A stretch of 64,000 bases of DNA from Geopseudomonas aromaticivorans. Lineage in GTDB: Bacteria; Pseudomonadota; Gammaproteobacteria; Pseudomonadales; Pseudomonadaceae. Positions within the stretch are counted from its first letter, which is position 1; each line of letters begins with the position of its first letter. The position numbers were made by a program, and so were the translations under genes. The DNA lies in contig NZ_JAHRGL010000049.1 of the NCBI RefSeq assembly GCF_019097855.1, forward strand, positions 161,767 through 225,766. Reading direction: 5' to 3'. Below are positions 56,615-64,000 of this stretch, in pieces. Below the pieces are notes generated by a model, which was not told the DNA's origin, made no database searches, and saw only the letters and a list, made by a program, of their open reading frames with translations.

Positions 56615-57565
56615 ATGAAAAGAAGACAACAATTCCTTAACAACGGCCAGTATAAAAATTTCCTGGAATACTGCAGTGAAACAGTGGAGTTCTGGAAAAT
56701 TCACCTCATGGAATCCGACTCCCCCGAGCAAGAAAAATCGCTCCGAGCAAGACACTTTCAGGCCGTAGCCCTAGACAAGCTAACTATTACCTACACTGCT
56801 GGAGAGCCAATAGAAAACCTGCCTCCCATTTTAGAGAGTCTCATATCTCTTTACGAGGACTTTCAAAAATCCTTGGCACTTTACGAAAAATCACCAAACA
56901 TATGCCCACTAGCTATTGACGACTGGCCATATCAATACGAGGAATGTGTTCAGGTAATCAGCCTGTGCATTCTGCTGCACCGCATCGATCTACTCGAGCG
57001 TTTCGTCGCCCTGATAGATAATGCCGGCTATGCGGGCGAAGACACTCTATACGAAGACTTGCTCGCCAAGGTTCTTCCCGGCCGCCATGACATAGACGAG
57101 TGGTATCACGACCTCTATACCCCCCTGATTCGCGCGATCTACGTGGAGGACAAGGTCGAGGCCGCCCGCCTGCTCGAGGAGTACTGCAACCAGTGGTATC
57201 CCGCCTTCGAGCAGGCACCCTGGCATGACTCGCATCTGGATGGCGAAGAGGGCTCCTACGTCGGCTACTGGGCCTTCGAAGCCGGCGCCATCGCCTTCCT
57301 CTACGGCATCGACGATAGCCAGATCGACCACATGGTTTACCCCAAGGACCTGGTTGCCTATGCGCGCAACTTCACCCCGCCGGCCGGCTCGACTCAGATC
57401 GGCCGCGTCGAGGCCGGTCAGCCCTGCCCGCGTGCCGGCTACTGGTTCACCCCGGCGCAGGCCAACTCCCGCCGCCACTTCCAGCAAGGCGAAATCATGC
57501 CCTGCTTCACCGGCTCCAGCTGGGGCGACACGCTCTGGTACTGGTCCGGCGAGGAGCACGCCTGA
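56615..57565 (+). CDS. Predicted nuclease immunity protein, DUF1910/DUF1911 type (PoNi-like)
   Basis: A 316-residue cytoplasmic protein 2 bases after the nuclease effector. Residues 5-90 fit DUF1910 (YKNFLEYCSETVEFWKIHL...ARHFQAVALDKLTITYTAGEP). Residues 160-250 fit DUF1911 (DLYTPLIRAIYVEDKVEAARLLEEYCNQWYPAFEQAPWHD...YVGYWAFEAGAIAFLYGIDDSQI). A further 60-residue tail (RVEAGQPCPRAGYWFTPAQANSRRHF...WGDTLWYW) is extra. The first 130 codons are AT-rich like the effector's end, while codons after about 150 return to the high-GC style of the locus, so the gene looks mosaic. Its expected job is to neutralise the upstream nuclease. Confidence 0.78.
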   Translation: MKRRQQFLNNGQYKNFLEYCSETVEFWKIHLMESDSPEQEKSLRARHFQAVALDKLTITYTAGEPIENLPPILESLISLYEDFQKSLALYEKSPNICPLAIDDWPYQYEECVQVISLCILLHRIDLLERFVALIDNAGYAGEDTLYEDLLAKVLPGRHDIDEWYHDLYTPLIRAIYVEDKVEAARLLEEYCNQWYPAFEQAPWHDSHLDGEEGSYVGYWAFEAGAIAFLYGIDDSQIDHMVYPKDLVAYARNFTPPAGSTQIGRVEAGQPCPRAGYWFTPAQANSRRHFQQGEIMPCFTGSSWGDTLWYWSGEEHA

Positions 57566-57609
57566 TGTCCACAGCCCATTTACCCATCGCAACCGGAAGG
57601 GAGCCCGCC

Positions 57610-57744
57610 ATGCGGCACTGTCTCTACCCCGCCGCCCTGCTCGCCTTGGCCCTGTGCCTGGCCGGCTGCAGCGGCAACTACAAGTTCAGCGACGCCGACT
57701 ACCGCCCGCTGGGCGATCCGCACGTGGAAAACCGCGGCAACTGA
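57610..57744 (+). CDS. Small T6SS-locus lipoprotein (HSI-II orfX position)
   Basis: A 44-residue product, MRHCLYPAALLALALCLAGC followed by 24 residues (SGNYKFSDADYRPLGDP...). It is a short signal peptide with lipobox LAGC (lipidated Cys20). GGAAGGGAG precedes the ATG; an in-frame ATG 15 codons earlier gives a poorer signal peptide. It occupies the position of the tiny gene between sfa2 and fha2 in the P. aeruginosa HSI-II cluster. Function unknown. Confidence 0.7.
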   Translation: MRHCLYPAALLALALCLAGCSGNYKFSDADYRPLGDPHVENRGN

Positions 57745-57765
57745 CCGCCAGGGAGGACAACAACC

Positions 57766-58959
57766 ATGGAACTGGTTTTCGAAATGCTCGCTGCCCAGCA
57801 GTTCGGCCCGGGCCTGCTGACAAGCAAGACCTTCACGCAGGCCGGCGGCAGCATCGGCCGCGCCGAGGACTGCGACTGGGTGATCCCCGATCGCAAGCGC
57901 ATCCTCTCCGGCCGCCACGCCGAGGTGAGCTACCGCGACGGCGCCTTCTACCTCACCGACACCAGCAGCAACGGCATCCAGCTCAGGGACAGCGGCGCCA
58001 GCCTGACCAGGGGACAGCCGCAGCGCATCGAACACGGCAGCACCTACTGTCTGGGCGACTTCGAGATCCGCGCGCGGCTGGTCCGCGACCCGGCACCGTT
58101 CGCCGGCGAGATCGGCCGCCCGCTGCCGGCCGGCAGCATCATCCCCGACGATGCCTTCCTCGATCTCGACCCGCTGACCGCGCTGGAACAACAGGAACGC
58201 GGCTATGCCGAGGTCGACGAGCTGAGCGCGATCCTCCAGCCGCCGCGTGCCCAGGCGCAGCAGCGCGACTATGCGCAGATCGACGAGGAAAACCTGCCGG
58301 TACCGGAGCTGGTGATGCCCAGGCCAGCAGCGCAGCCCAGGCCGGCTGCCGAGCCCGCGCGCCTGCCTGCAGCCTTCTGGCAGCGCTTCGGCGCAGACCT
58401 CGGCGTCAGCCTCGACGGCCTCGACGACGACGCCCGCGAGGCGCTGGCGCTGCACGCCGCGCGGCTGCTGCGCCAGAGCATCGCCGGCCTGCAGCAGAGC
58501 CTGCGCACCCGCAGCGAGCTGAAGAACGAGCTGCGCCTGGCGCTGACCACGGTGCAGAGCGCCGGCAACAACCCGCTCAAGCACAGTAGCGATGCCGATG
58601 CGGCCCTCGCCGCCCTGCTGCGCCCAGGCAAGCCCGGCCAGCTGCCGGCCGGCCAGGCGCTCGGCCGTGCCTTCCGCGACCTGCAGGCGCACCAGGTGGC
58701 GCTGCTCGCCGCCAGCCGCGCCGCAGTCAAGGGCATGCTCGTCCAGCTGGCCCCGGAGCAGCTGACCCTGCGCTTCGAGCGCGAGCACAAGCCGCTGCTG
58801 GCCACCGCCGGCAGCCGCTGGCGCGCCTACCGTCGCCTGCACGAGACGCTGGCGCAGGACGACGACTGGAGCGAACGCCTGTTCGCCCGCGACTTCGCCA
58901 AGACCTACGAAGAACAGGTGCGCCTGATCGCCACCCTCGATACCGACCTGCAAGGATGA
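57766..58959 (+). CDS. T6SS FHA-domain protein (Fha2-type)
   Basis: A 397-residue protein. An N-terminal forkhead-associated domain (residues 1 to about 100) reads GSIGRAEDCDWVIPDRKRILSGRHAEVSYRDGAFYLTDTSSNGIQL, with the phospho-threonine-binding Arg, Ser and Asn residues. A disordered linker (about 130-200) precedes a C-terminal domain (about 210-397) of the T6SS-associated FHA family (ALALHAARLLRQSIAGLQQSLRTRSELKNELRLALTTVQSAGNNPLKHSSDADAALAALL). It links the system to threonine phosphorylation; Stk/Stp-type partners, if present, lie beyond the window. Confidence 0.9.
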   Translation: MELVFEMLAAQQFGPGLLTSKTFTQAGGSIGRAEDCDWVIPDRKRILSGRHAEVSYRDGAFYLTDTSSNGIQLRDSGASLTRGQPQRIEHGSTYCLGDFEIRARLVRDPAPFAGEIGRPLPAGSIIPDDAFLDLDPLTALEQQERGYAEVDELSAILQPPRAQAQQRDYAQIDEENLPVPELVMPRPAAQPRPAAEPARLPAAFWQRFGADLGVSLDGLDDDAREALALHAARLLRQSIAGLQQSLRTRSELKNELRLALTTVQSAGNNPLKHSSDADAALAALLRPGKPGQLPAGQALGRAFRDLQAHQVALLAASRAAVKGMLVQLAPEQLTLRFEREHKPLLATAGSRWRAYRRLHETLAQDDDWSERLFARDFAKTYEEQVRLIATLDTDLQG

Positions 58960-58964
58960 TCCGC

Positions 58965-59459
58965 ATGCCTCGCCTGTTTCCCCTGGCCATGCTGGCCGCG
59001 CTGCTCGGCCTGGGCGGCTGCTCGGCGCTGTCGCCATACTCGCACCTGACCAAGCTGGACCTCAGCCTGGCCGGCAGCGACCAGCTCAACCCCGACCTCA
59101 ACGGCCGGCCGTCGCCGATCGTGCTGCGCCTGTTCGAGCTCAAGCATCCGGTGGCGTTCGAGAGCGCCGACTTCTTCAGCCTCTACCAGCGCCCCAAGGA
59201 AGCCCTGTCGCCCGACCTGGTGACCCTCGAGGAGCTCGAGCTGCGTCCCGGCGAGACCCGCGAGCTGAAGCTGTCGGTGCAGTCCGACAGCCGCTACGTC
59301 GGCGTGCTCGCCGCCTACCGCGATCTGCCGGAAGCCCAATGGCGCTTCGTCATCCCGCTCGAGGCCGCCGCGCGCAACCGCAGCACGCTGAGCCTCGACG
59401 AGCGCGGCATTCGCGATCTCGCCGCCGCTGACCAGCCGAAAACCCAGGGCGAGGACTGA
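58965..59459 (+). CDS. tssJ: Type VI secretion lipoprotein TssJ
   Basis: A 164-residue outer-membrane lipoprotein. Signal peptide MPRLFPLAMLAALLGLGGC ends in lipobox GLGGC. The mature part contains LRLFELKHPVAFESADFFSLYQRPKEALSPDLVTLEELELRPGETRELKLSV, the TssJ transthyretin-like fold, and VGVLAAYRDLPEAQWR. An ATG nine bases earlier overlaps the fha stop, but AGGA is better spaced for the ATG at 58965. It anchors TssM to the outer membrane. Confidence 0.93.
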   Translation: MPRLFPLAMLAALLGLGGCSALSPYSHLTKLDLSLAGSDQLNPDLNGRPSPIVLRLFELKHPVAFESADFFSLYQRPKEALSPDLVTLEELELRPGETRELKLSVQSDSRYVGVLAAYRDLPEAQWRFVIPLEAAARNRSTLSLDERGIRDLAAADQPKTQGED

Positions 59460-59462
59460 GCC

Positions 59463-60794
59463 ATGAGCCAGCACAAGGTGGTCTGGCAGGAAGGCATGCT
59501 GCTGCGCCCGCAGCACTTCCAGCAGAACGACCGGTACTACGAACAGCAGCTGAAGACCCGCACCCAGAAGCTGGGCCACTACGCCTGGGGCTTCTTCAGC
59601 CTGGAGATCGACCGCCAGTTCCTCAACATGGGCAAGCTGGTGCTCAGCCAGGCCAGCGGCATCCTCCCCGATGGCAGCCTGTTCGAACTCGACGGCGGCC
59701 GCGAACCGCTGGCCGTCGACGTGCCGCCGAACACCGGCAACACCCCGGTGTACCTGGCATTGCCGCTGGTCACCGGCAACCACATCGAGAGCCGCCGTCC
59801 GGAGCAGAAGGACGTGCTGGCGCGCTACACCGCCTGCGACGAGGAGGTCGCCGACTCCAACGCCGGCGACGGCAGCAGCAGCCAGGTCAGCACCGCCCGC
59901 CCGGACTTCCGTCTGCTGCTCGGCGAGCAGCGCAGCGACCAGGCCTACGTCAGGCTCAAGCTGTGCGACATCCTCGACACCACCCCGGACGGGGTGATCG
60001 CCCTGGATGGCGAATTCATCCCGACCTTCATCGACTTCCAAGCTTCCGGCTACCTGCTGTCCTGCCTCAAGGAAGTGATCAGCATGCTCGGCCACCGCGG
60101 CGACATCCTCGCCGAACGCATCCGCGCCACCGGCAAGGTCGGCGGCGCCGAGGTCGGCGACTTCCTGATGCTGCAGCTGATCAACCGCCACGAGCCGGTG
60201 CTGCGCCACTACCTCGGCCTCGAGCAGGTGCACCCGGAGCAGATCTACCGCGAACTGCTCGGCCTGCTCGGCGAACTGGCGACCTTCTCCAGCGAGAGCA
60301 AGCGCCCGCGCCTGGACAGCCGTTACCAGCACAGCGACCAGGGCGCCAGCTTCCGCAGGCTGATGGACGCCATCCGCCAGGTGCTGTCGATGGTGCTCGA
60401 GCAGCACGCCATCGAGCTGGCCCTGCAGCAGCGCCAGTACGGCATCCAGGTGGCGCCGCTGCACGACCACCAGCTGCTCGGCTCGGCCGCCTTCGTGCTC
60501 GCCGCCAGCGCCCAGTGCGACTCGGAAGAGCTGCGCTCGCGCCTGCCGGCACACCTCAAGGTCGGCGCGGTGGAGCGCATCCGCCAGCTGGTCAACCTGC
60601 ACCTGCCGGGGATCAAGGTGAAGCCGCTGCCGGTGGCGCCGCGGCAGATCCCTTTCCACGCCGGCAAGACCTACTTCGCCCTCGAGCTGAGCGCCGAGGA
60701 GCTGGCCCAGCTGGAGCGCTCCGGCGGCTTCGCCTTCCACGTCTCCGGCGAGTTTTCCGGGCTTGAACTGAAATTCTGGGCGATCAGGAACTGA
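59463..60794 (+). CDS. tssK: Type VI secretion baseplate protein TssK
   Basis: A 443-residue baseplate-to-membrane connector. It begins MSQHKVVWQEGMLLRPQHFQQNDRYYEQQL, the universal TssK opening, and includes VYLALPLVTGN, LCDILDTTPDGVIALDGEFIPTFIDFQASGYLLSCLKEVISMLGHRGDILAERI and the C-terminal FHAGKTYFALELSAEELAQLERSGGFAFHVSGEFSGLELKFWAIRN. It starts 3 bases after tssJ. Confidence 0.97.
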   Translation: MSQHKVVWQEGMLLRPQHFQQNDRYYEQQLKTRTQKLGHYAWGFFSLEIDRQFLNMGKLVLSQASGILPDGSLFELDGGREPLAVDVPPNTGNTPVYLALPLVTGNHIESRRPEQKDVLARYTACDEEVADSNAGDGSSSQVSTARPDFRLLLGEQRSDQAYVRLKLCDILDTTPDGVIALDGEFIPTFIDFQASGYLLSCLKEVISMLGHRGDILAERIRATGKVGGAEVGDFLMLQLINRHEPVLRHYLGLEQVHPEQIYRELLGLLGELATFSSESKRPRLDSRYQHSDQGASFRRLMDAIRQVLSMVLEQHAIELALQQRQYGIQVAPLHDHQLLGSAAFVLAASAQCDSEELRSRLPAHLKVGAVERIRQLVNLHLPGIKVKPLPVAPRQIPFHAGKTYFALELSAEELAQLERSGGFAFHVSGEFSGLELKFWAIRN

Positions 60795-60799
60795 CCGAC

Positions 60800-61666
60800 A
60801 TGACCCGCGCAATGGACTATGCCCAGGACGACCGCACGGTCATCCTCAACCGCCACGGCGATGCCGCGGCCCACAGCCCGCTGACCGACTTCGCCAGCCC
60901 GCCGAGATACGAACAGCTGGAGGAGCGCATGGTCTACGCCGCGCGCCTGCGCCCGGCGGAGAGCTTCAACGTGGGCCTCAATCCGCTGGTGGACGCCGCC
61001 GCCGTGCTGCTCTCCGAGGCCGTGCGCCTCAAGCACAGCGGCGAGGCCGAGGACCTGCATGCGCTGCACCAGCGCCTGAGCGGCGAGCTCAAGCTGTTCG
61101 AGCACCGTGCCCTGCACGACGGCGCCGAGAGCAGCCAGGTGATGGCCGCGCGCTACGTGCTGTGCACCGTGCTCGACGAGGCGGTGGTGACCACGCCCTG
61201 GGGCAACGAGAGCGAGTGGTCGCAGATGAGCCTGCTGTCGAGCTTCCACAACGAAACCTTCGGCGGCGAGAAGTTCTTCCAGCTGCTCGAGCGCCTGTCG
61301 CGCAATCCGGTCAAGCACCTGCCGATGCTCGAGTTGATGTACCTGTGCCTGGCGCTGGGCTTCGAGGGCAAGTACCGCGTACAGCCACGCGGCATGCTCG
61401 AACTGGAGGCGATCCGCGACAGCCTGTACCGACAGATCCGCCAGCTGCGCGGCGACGTGCCGCGCGAAGTGTCGCCGCACTGGCAGGGCCTCAAGGACAC
61501 CCGCCGCCATCGGGTGCGCATCGTGCCCTGGTGGCTGGTGGCGCTGTTCACCCTCGCCTGCCTGACCATGATGTACGGCGGCTTCGCTTGGGTGCTGGGC
61601 GAACAGCGCGACACCGTTCTGCAGCCGTATCAGTCGCTCGGCGGCAACGCCGCCGGGCAGCCGTAA
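60800..61666 (+). CDS. tssL: Type VI secretion membrane-complex protein TssL (DotU)
   Basis: A 288-residue protein with a cytoplasmic DotU domain (residues about 50-235: NVGLNPLVDAAAVLLSEAVRL, VLCTVLDEAVVTTPWGNESEWSQMSLLSSFHNETFGGEKFF, ELMYLCLALGFEGKYRVQPRG) and one C-terminal membrane helix (WWLVALFTLACLTMMYGGFAWVLG). It lacks the OmpA/peptidoglycan-binding extension found in some TssL proteins. With TssM and TssJ it forms the trans-envelope complex. Confidence 0.95.
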   Translation: MTRAMDYAQDDRTVILNRHGDAAAHSPLTDFASPPRYEQLEERMVYAARLRPAESFNVGLNPLVDAAAVLLSEAVRLKHSGEAEDLHALHQRLSGELKLFEHRALHDGAESSQVMAARYVLCTVLDEAVVTTPWGNESEWSQMSLLSSFHNETFGGEKFFQLLERLSRNPVKHLPMLELMYLCLALGFEGKYRVQPRGMLELEAIRDSLYRQIRQLRGDVPREVSPHWQGLKDTRRHRVRIVPWWLVALFTLACLTMMYGGFAWVLGEQRDTVLQPYQSLGGNAAGQP

Positions 61667-61684
61667 TTCAGGGATGAATGCACG

Positions 61685-64000
61685 ATGAAAGATTTCTTCG
61701 CCAAACTCGGCGCCTTTTTCCGCCAGACCTGGGTGTGGAGCCTGTGCCTGCTGCTGGTGCTGGCCCTGCTGGTCTGGTTCGCCGGCCCGCTGCTGGCGGT
61801 CGCCGAACACAAGTTCTGGGCAGAGCCGACCAGCCGCCTGCTGAGCATCGCCGCGCTGTGCCTGCTGTGGGGGCTGTTCGTGGTCTTCGCCGGCTGGCGC
61901 AGCAACCGCCGCCAGCAGGCCGAGGAACAGGACCAGGCCGCCCAGGATCGCCTGCGCCGCGAGGAGCAGGTCAGCGAGGAGCAGGGCATCCTGCGCCAGC
62001 GCTACCAGGACGCCCTGCGCACTCTCAAGCACTCCAGCCTGTACCGTGGCCACAGCGAGCAGTGGCGCAACGAGCTGCCCTGGTACCTGCTGCTCGGCCC
62101 GCAGGGCAGCGGCAAGACCAGCCTGCTGGACTTCTCCGGCCTGGACTTCCCGCTCAACCGTGGCGACAGCCAGCGCCTGACCCGCGACGTCTCCGGCACC
62201 CGCCACGCCGACTGGTACTTCGCCGAGCATGCGGTGCTGATCGACACCGCCGGCCGCTACCTGACCCAGCCCGACGCCCAGGTCGACGCCAGCGCCTGGG
62301 ACTGCCTGCTCGGCCTGCTGCGCAAGCGCCGTGCCCGGCCGCTCAACGGCGTGCTGGTGAACATCCCGCTGGAGCGCCTGCAGGGCGGCAACGAACTGGA
62401 GCTGGAGGCCCTGGCCCGCCAGGTCCGCCAGCGCCTGCAGGAACTGCACCAGCGCCTCGGCGCCGAGCTGCCGGTCTATCTAGTGCTGAGCAAGGCCGAC
62501 CAGTTGCTCGGCTTCGACGAGTTCTTCGACCAGCTGTCGCGCGAGGAGAGCGAGCAGGTGCTCGGCGCCAGCTTCCGCAAGGAGCAGGACAGCACCGCTG
62601 CCTCGGTGGTGCGCCAGGAATTCGAGGAGCTGCTGCGCCGCCTGAACAGCCAGGTGATCCAGCGCATGCACCAGGAGCGCGACACCCAGCGCCGCGGGCG
62701 GATCCTCGACTTCCCGCACCAGCTGGGACAGATCGGCGAGCGCCTGTGCCTGTTCGTCGAGCTGGCCTTCGCCGGCAACCGCTACCAGCGCGCCAGCCAG
62801 CTGCGCGGTTTCTACCTGACCAGTGCGCCGCGGCTGGACAGCCCGCTGGACCCGCTGAGCGCCAGCATCGGCCGCAATCTGGGCCTGGCCAGCAGCGTCC
62901 TGCCGACCCTGCGCAGCGGGCGCACACGCTTCATCCACAACCTGCTGAGTCGGGTGATCTTCCCCGAGGCCGACCTCGCCAGCCTCGACCAGCAGGAAGT
63001 GCGGCGCATCGACTGGGGCCAGCGCGCGCTGTACGCCGGCGCCCTGGCCTGCCTGGCGCTGTTCGGCCTGACCTGGGCGAACAGCTACTCGGCCAACCAC
63101 GGCCGGCTCGAACAGCTGCGCGAGCATGCCCAGCAACTGGGCCGCGAGCGCCAGGGCATCGCCGCCCAGGACGACGCCCTGCGCACCCTCGCGGCGCTGG
63201 ACCGCAGCCATGCCGCGACCCAGCTGTTCCCGTCCGCCGCCGAGGCTCCCTGGGCGCAGCGCGGCGGCCTGTACCAGGGCGAGAAGGCCCTGCCGATCCT
63301 GCAGCAAGCCTACCGCCGCGAGCTGGAAGGCCTGCTGCTGCCGCGCGTCGGCCGCCAGCTGGAGGCGCAGATCCGCGCCAACCTGAATGACCGCGAGCGC
63401 CTGCTCGGCAGCCTGCGCGCCTACCTGATGCTGGGCCTCGAGGAGCGCCGCGACCCGGCCTTCCTCAAGGAATGGCTGGCCGCCGACTGGTCGCAGCGCC
63501 ACGCCGGCAACACGGCGGCGCAGGACGGCCTGAACGGCCACTTCGCCCGCCTGCTCGACGGCGCCTTCGCGCCCTACGCCCTGAATGACCAGCTGGTCGC
63601 CCAGGCCCGCGAGGTGCTGCGCCGCGAGTCGCTGGCCAGCGTGGTCTACCGCATGCTCCGCGAGCAGGCGCGCAGCCTGGCGGACTACCGCCTGAACCAG
63701 AAGCTCGGCCCGCAGGGCGCGCTGCTCGCCGGCAGCGACCAGGCCATCCCCGGCTTCTATACCCAGCGCGGCTACCAGCAGTACTTCGTCGCCCAGGGCA
63801 GCGGACTGGTGCGCGAGATCCTGCGCGACAACTGGGTGCTCGGCGAGGGCGAGAGCCTCAGCGTCAACGACCTCGGCCGCCTGCTGGTGGAAATGGAGCA
63901 GCTGTACTTCCGCGACTACGCCAATCACTGGGGCGAGGCCCTGGCGCAGCTGGCGCTGGAACCGCTCGGCAGCACCCAGCAGGGTGCCGAGCAGCTGGCA
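61685..64000 (+). CDS. tssM: Type VI secretion membrane-complex protein TssM (IcmF), N-terminal part
   Basis: 772 codons are present and the frame is open at the window end. It begins MKDFFAKLGAFFRQTWVWSL with two membrane helices (about 15-40 and 55-75), then a cytoplasmic NTPase-like domain with Walker A GPQGSGKT at 138-145 and LIDTAGRYLTQ, and a third helix at about 440-460 (ALYAGALACLALFGLTW) leading into the periplasmic IcmF-related domain. Full-length relatives have about 1,150-1,200 residues, so roughly a third is missing to the right. It bridges TssL and TssJ. Confidence 0.95.
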   Translation, partial: MKDFFAKLGAFFRQTWVWSLCLLLVLALLVWFAGPLLAVAEHKFWAEPTSRLLSIAALCLLWGLFVVFAGWRSNRRQQAEEQDQAAQDRLRREEQVSEEQGILRQRYQDALRTLKHSSLYRGHSEQWRNELPWYLLLGPQGSGKTSLLDFSGLDFPLNRGDSQRLTRDVSGTRHADWYFAEHAVLIDTAGRYLTQPDAQVDASAWDCLLGLLRKRRARPLNGVLVNIPLERLQGGNELELEALARQVRQRLQELHQRLGAELPVYLVLSKADQLLGFDEFFDQLSREESEQVLGASFRKEQDSTAASVVRQEFEELLRRLNSQVIQRMHQERDTQRRGRILDFPHQLGQIGERLCLFVELAFAGNRYQRASQLRGFYLTSAPRLDSPLDPLSASIGRNLGLASSVLPTLRSGRTRFIHNLLSRVIFPEADLASLDQQEVRRIDWGQRALYAGALACLALFGLTWANSYSANHGRLEQLREHAQQLGRERQGIAAQDDALRTLAALDRSHAATQLFPSAAEAPWAQRGGLYQGEKALPILQQAYRRELEGLLLPRVGRQLEAQIRANLNDRERLLGSLRAYLMLGLEERRDPAFLKEWLAADWSQRHAGNTAAQDGLNGHFARLLDGAFAPYALNDQLVAQAREVLRRESLASVVYRMLREQARSLADYRLNQKLGPQGALLAGSDQAIPGFYTQRGYQQYFVAQGSGLVREILRDNWVLGEGESLSVNDLGRLLVEMEQLYFRDYANHWGEALAQLALEPLGSTQQGAEQLA

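Overview
The window is a high-GC chromosomal segment from a gammaproteobacterium of the Pseudomonas group (Pseudomonas sensu lato). The gene order rpiA / ilvA / HAD phosphatase / rppH / ptsP / TSUP / lgt / thyA is what I remember of the core P. aeruginosa chromosome. The zinc module (znuA, zur-znuC-znuB) and the type VI secretion locus also look pseudomonad. Genus-level placement rests on gene order and protein resemblance only; no database search was possible.

Layout. Positions 1-16.2 kb are mostly housekeeping: rpiA (5' part), ilvA, an epimerase/DoxX-like fusion, RppH, PtsP (nitrogen PTS enzyme I), Lgt, ThyA, two stand-alone phenylacetate-pathway relatives (paaY, paaE), a diacylglycerol kinase, a CNNM/CBS membrane protein, an RcnB-like protein and an MHS-type transporter.

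Positions 16.5-32.1 kb hold the most unusual part. An archease gene comes first, then a SulP permease and an AT-richer HsdR_N-like nuclease gene. A second, internally deleted archease copy follows. Then comes a tightly packed operon: divergent GroEL, acetyl-CoA-synthetase-like ligase, heterotetrameric dehydrogenase E1 alpha and beta, lipoyl E2, free-standing acyl carrier protein, DnaK-like, DnaJ-like and the RNA ligase RtcB. It combines chaperone, acyl-CoA and RNA-repair functions in one transcription unit, without GroES, GrpE or E3. The archease copies, RtcB's partner, sit at its upstream edge. This is my main candidate for an undescribed system.

Positions 32.2-39.4 kb carry a DedA protein, an alpha/beta hydrolase, a thioredoxin-like protein, an ICMT-like membrane protein, a TetR/HPP pair with clear operators, and the zinc-uptake module with a shared Zur-type palindrome. 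Positions 39.9-64.0 kb hold a type VI secretion locus in the order tssA-B-C-E-[PAAR, lipase-like effector, candidate immunity]-F-G-H-sigma54 activator-[vgrG, PD-(D/E)XK nuclease effector, DUF1910/1911-type immunity]-small lipoprotein-fha-J-K-L-M. The scaffold resembles P. aeruginosa HSI-II with two inserted effector cassettes. No hcp is present, and tssM runs off the end.

Several palindromic repeats occur: three copies of a GTAGGGTGCGC-type inverted repeat, and a four-hairpin array inside the dehydrogenase operon. No tRNA, rRNA, CRISPR array or complete insertion sequence was recognised.
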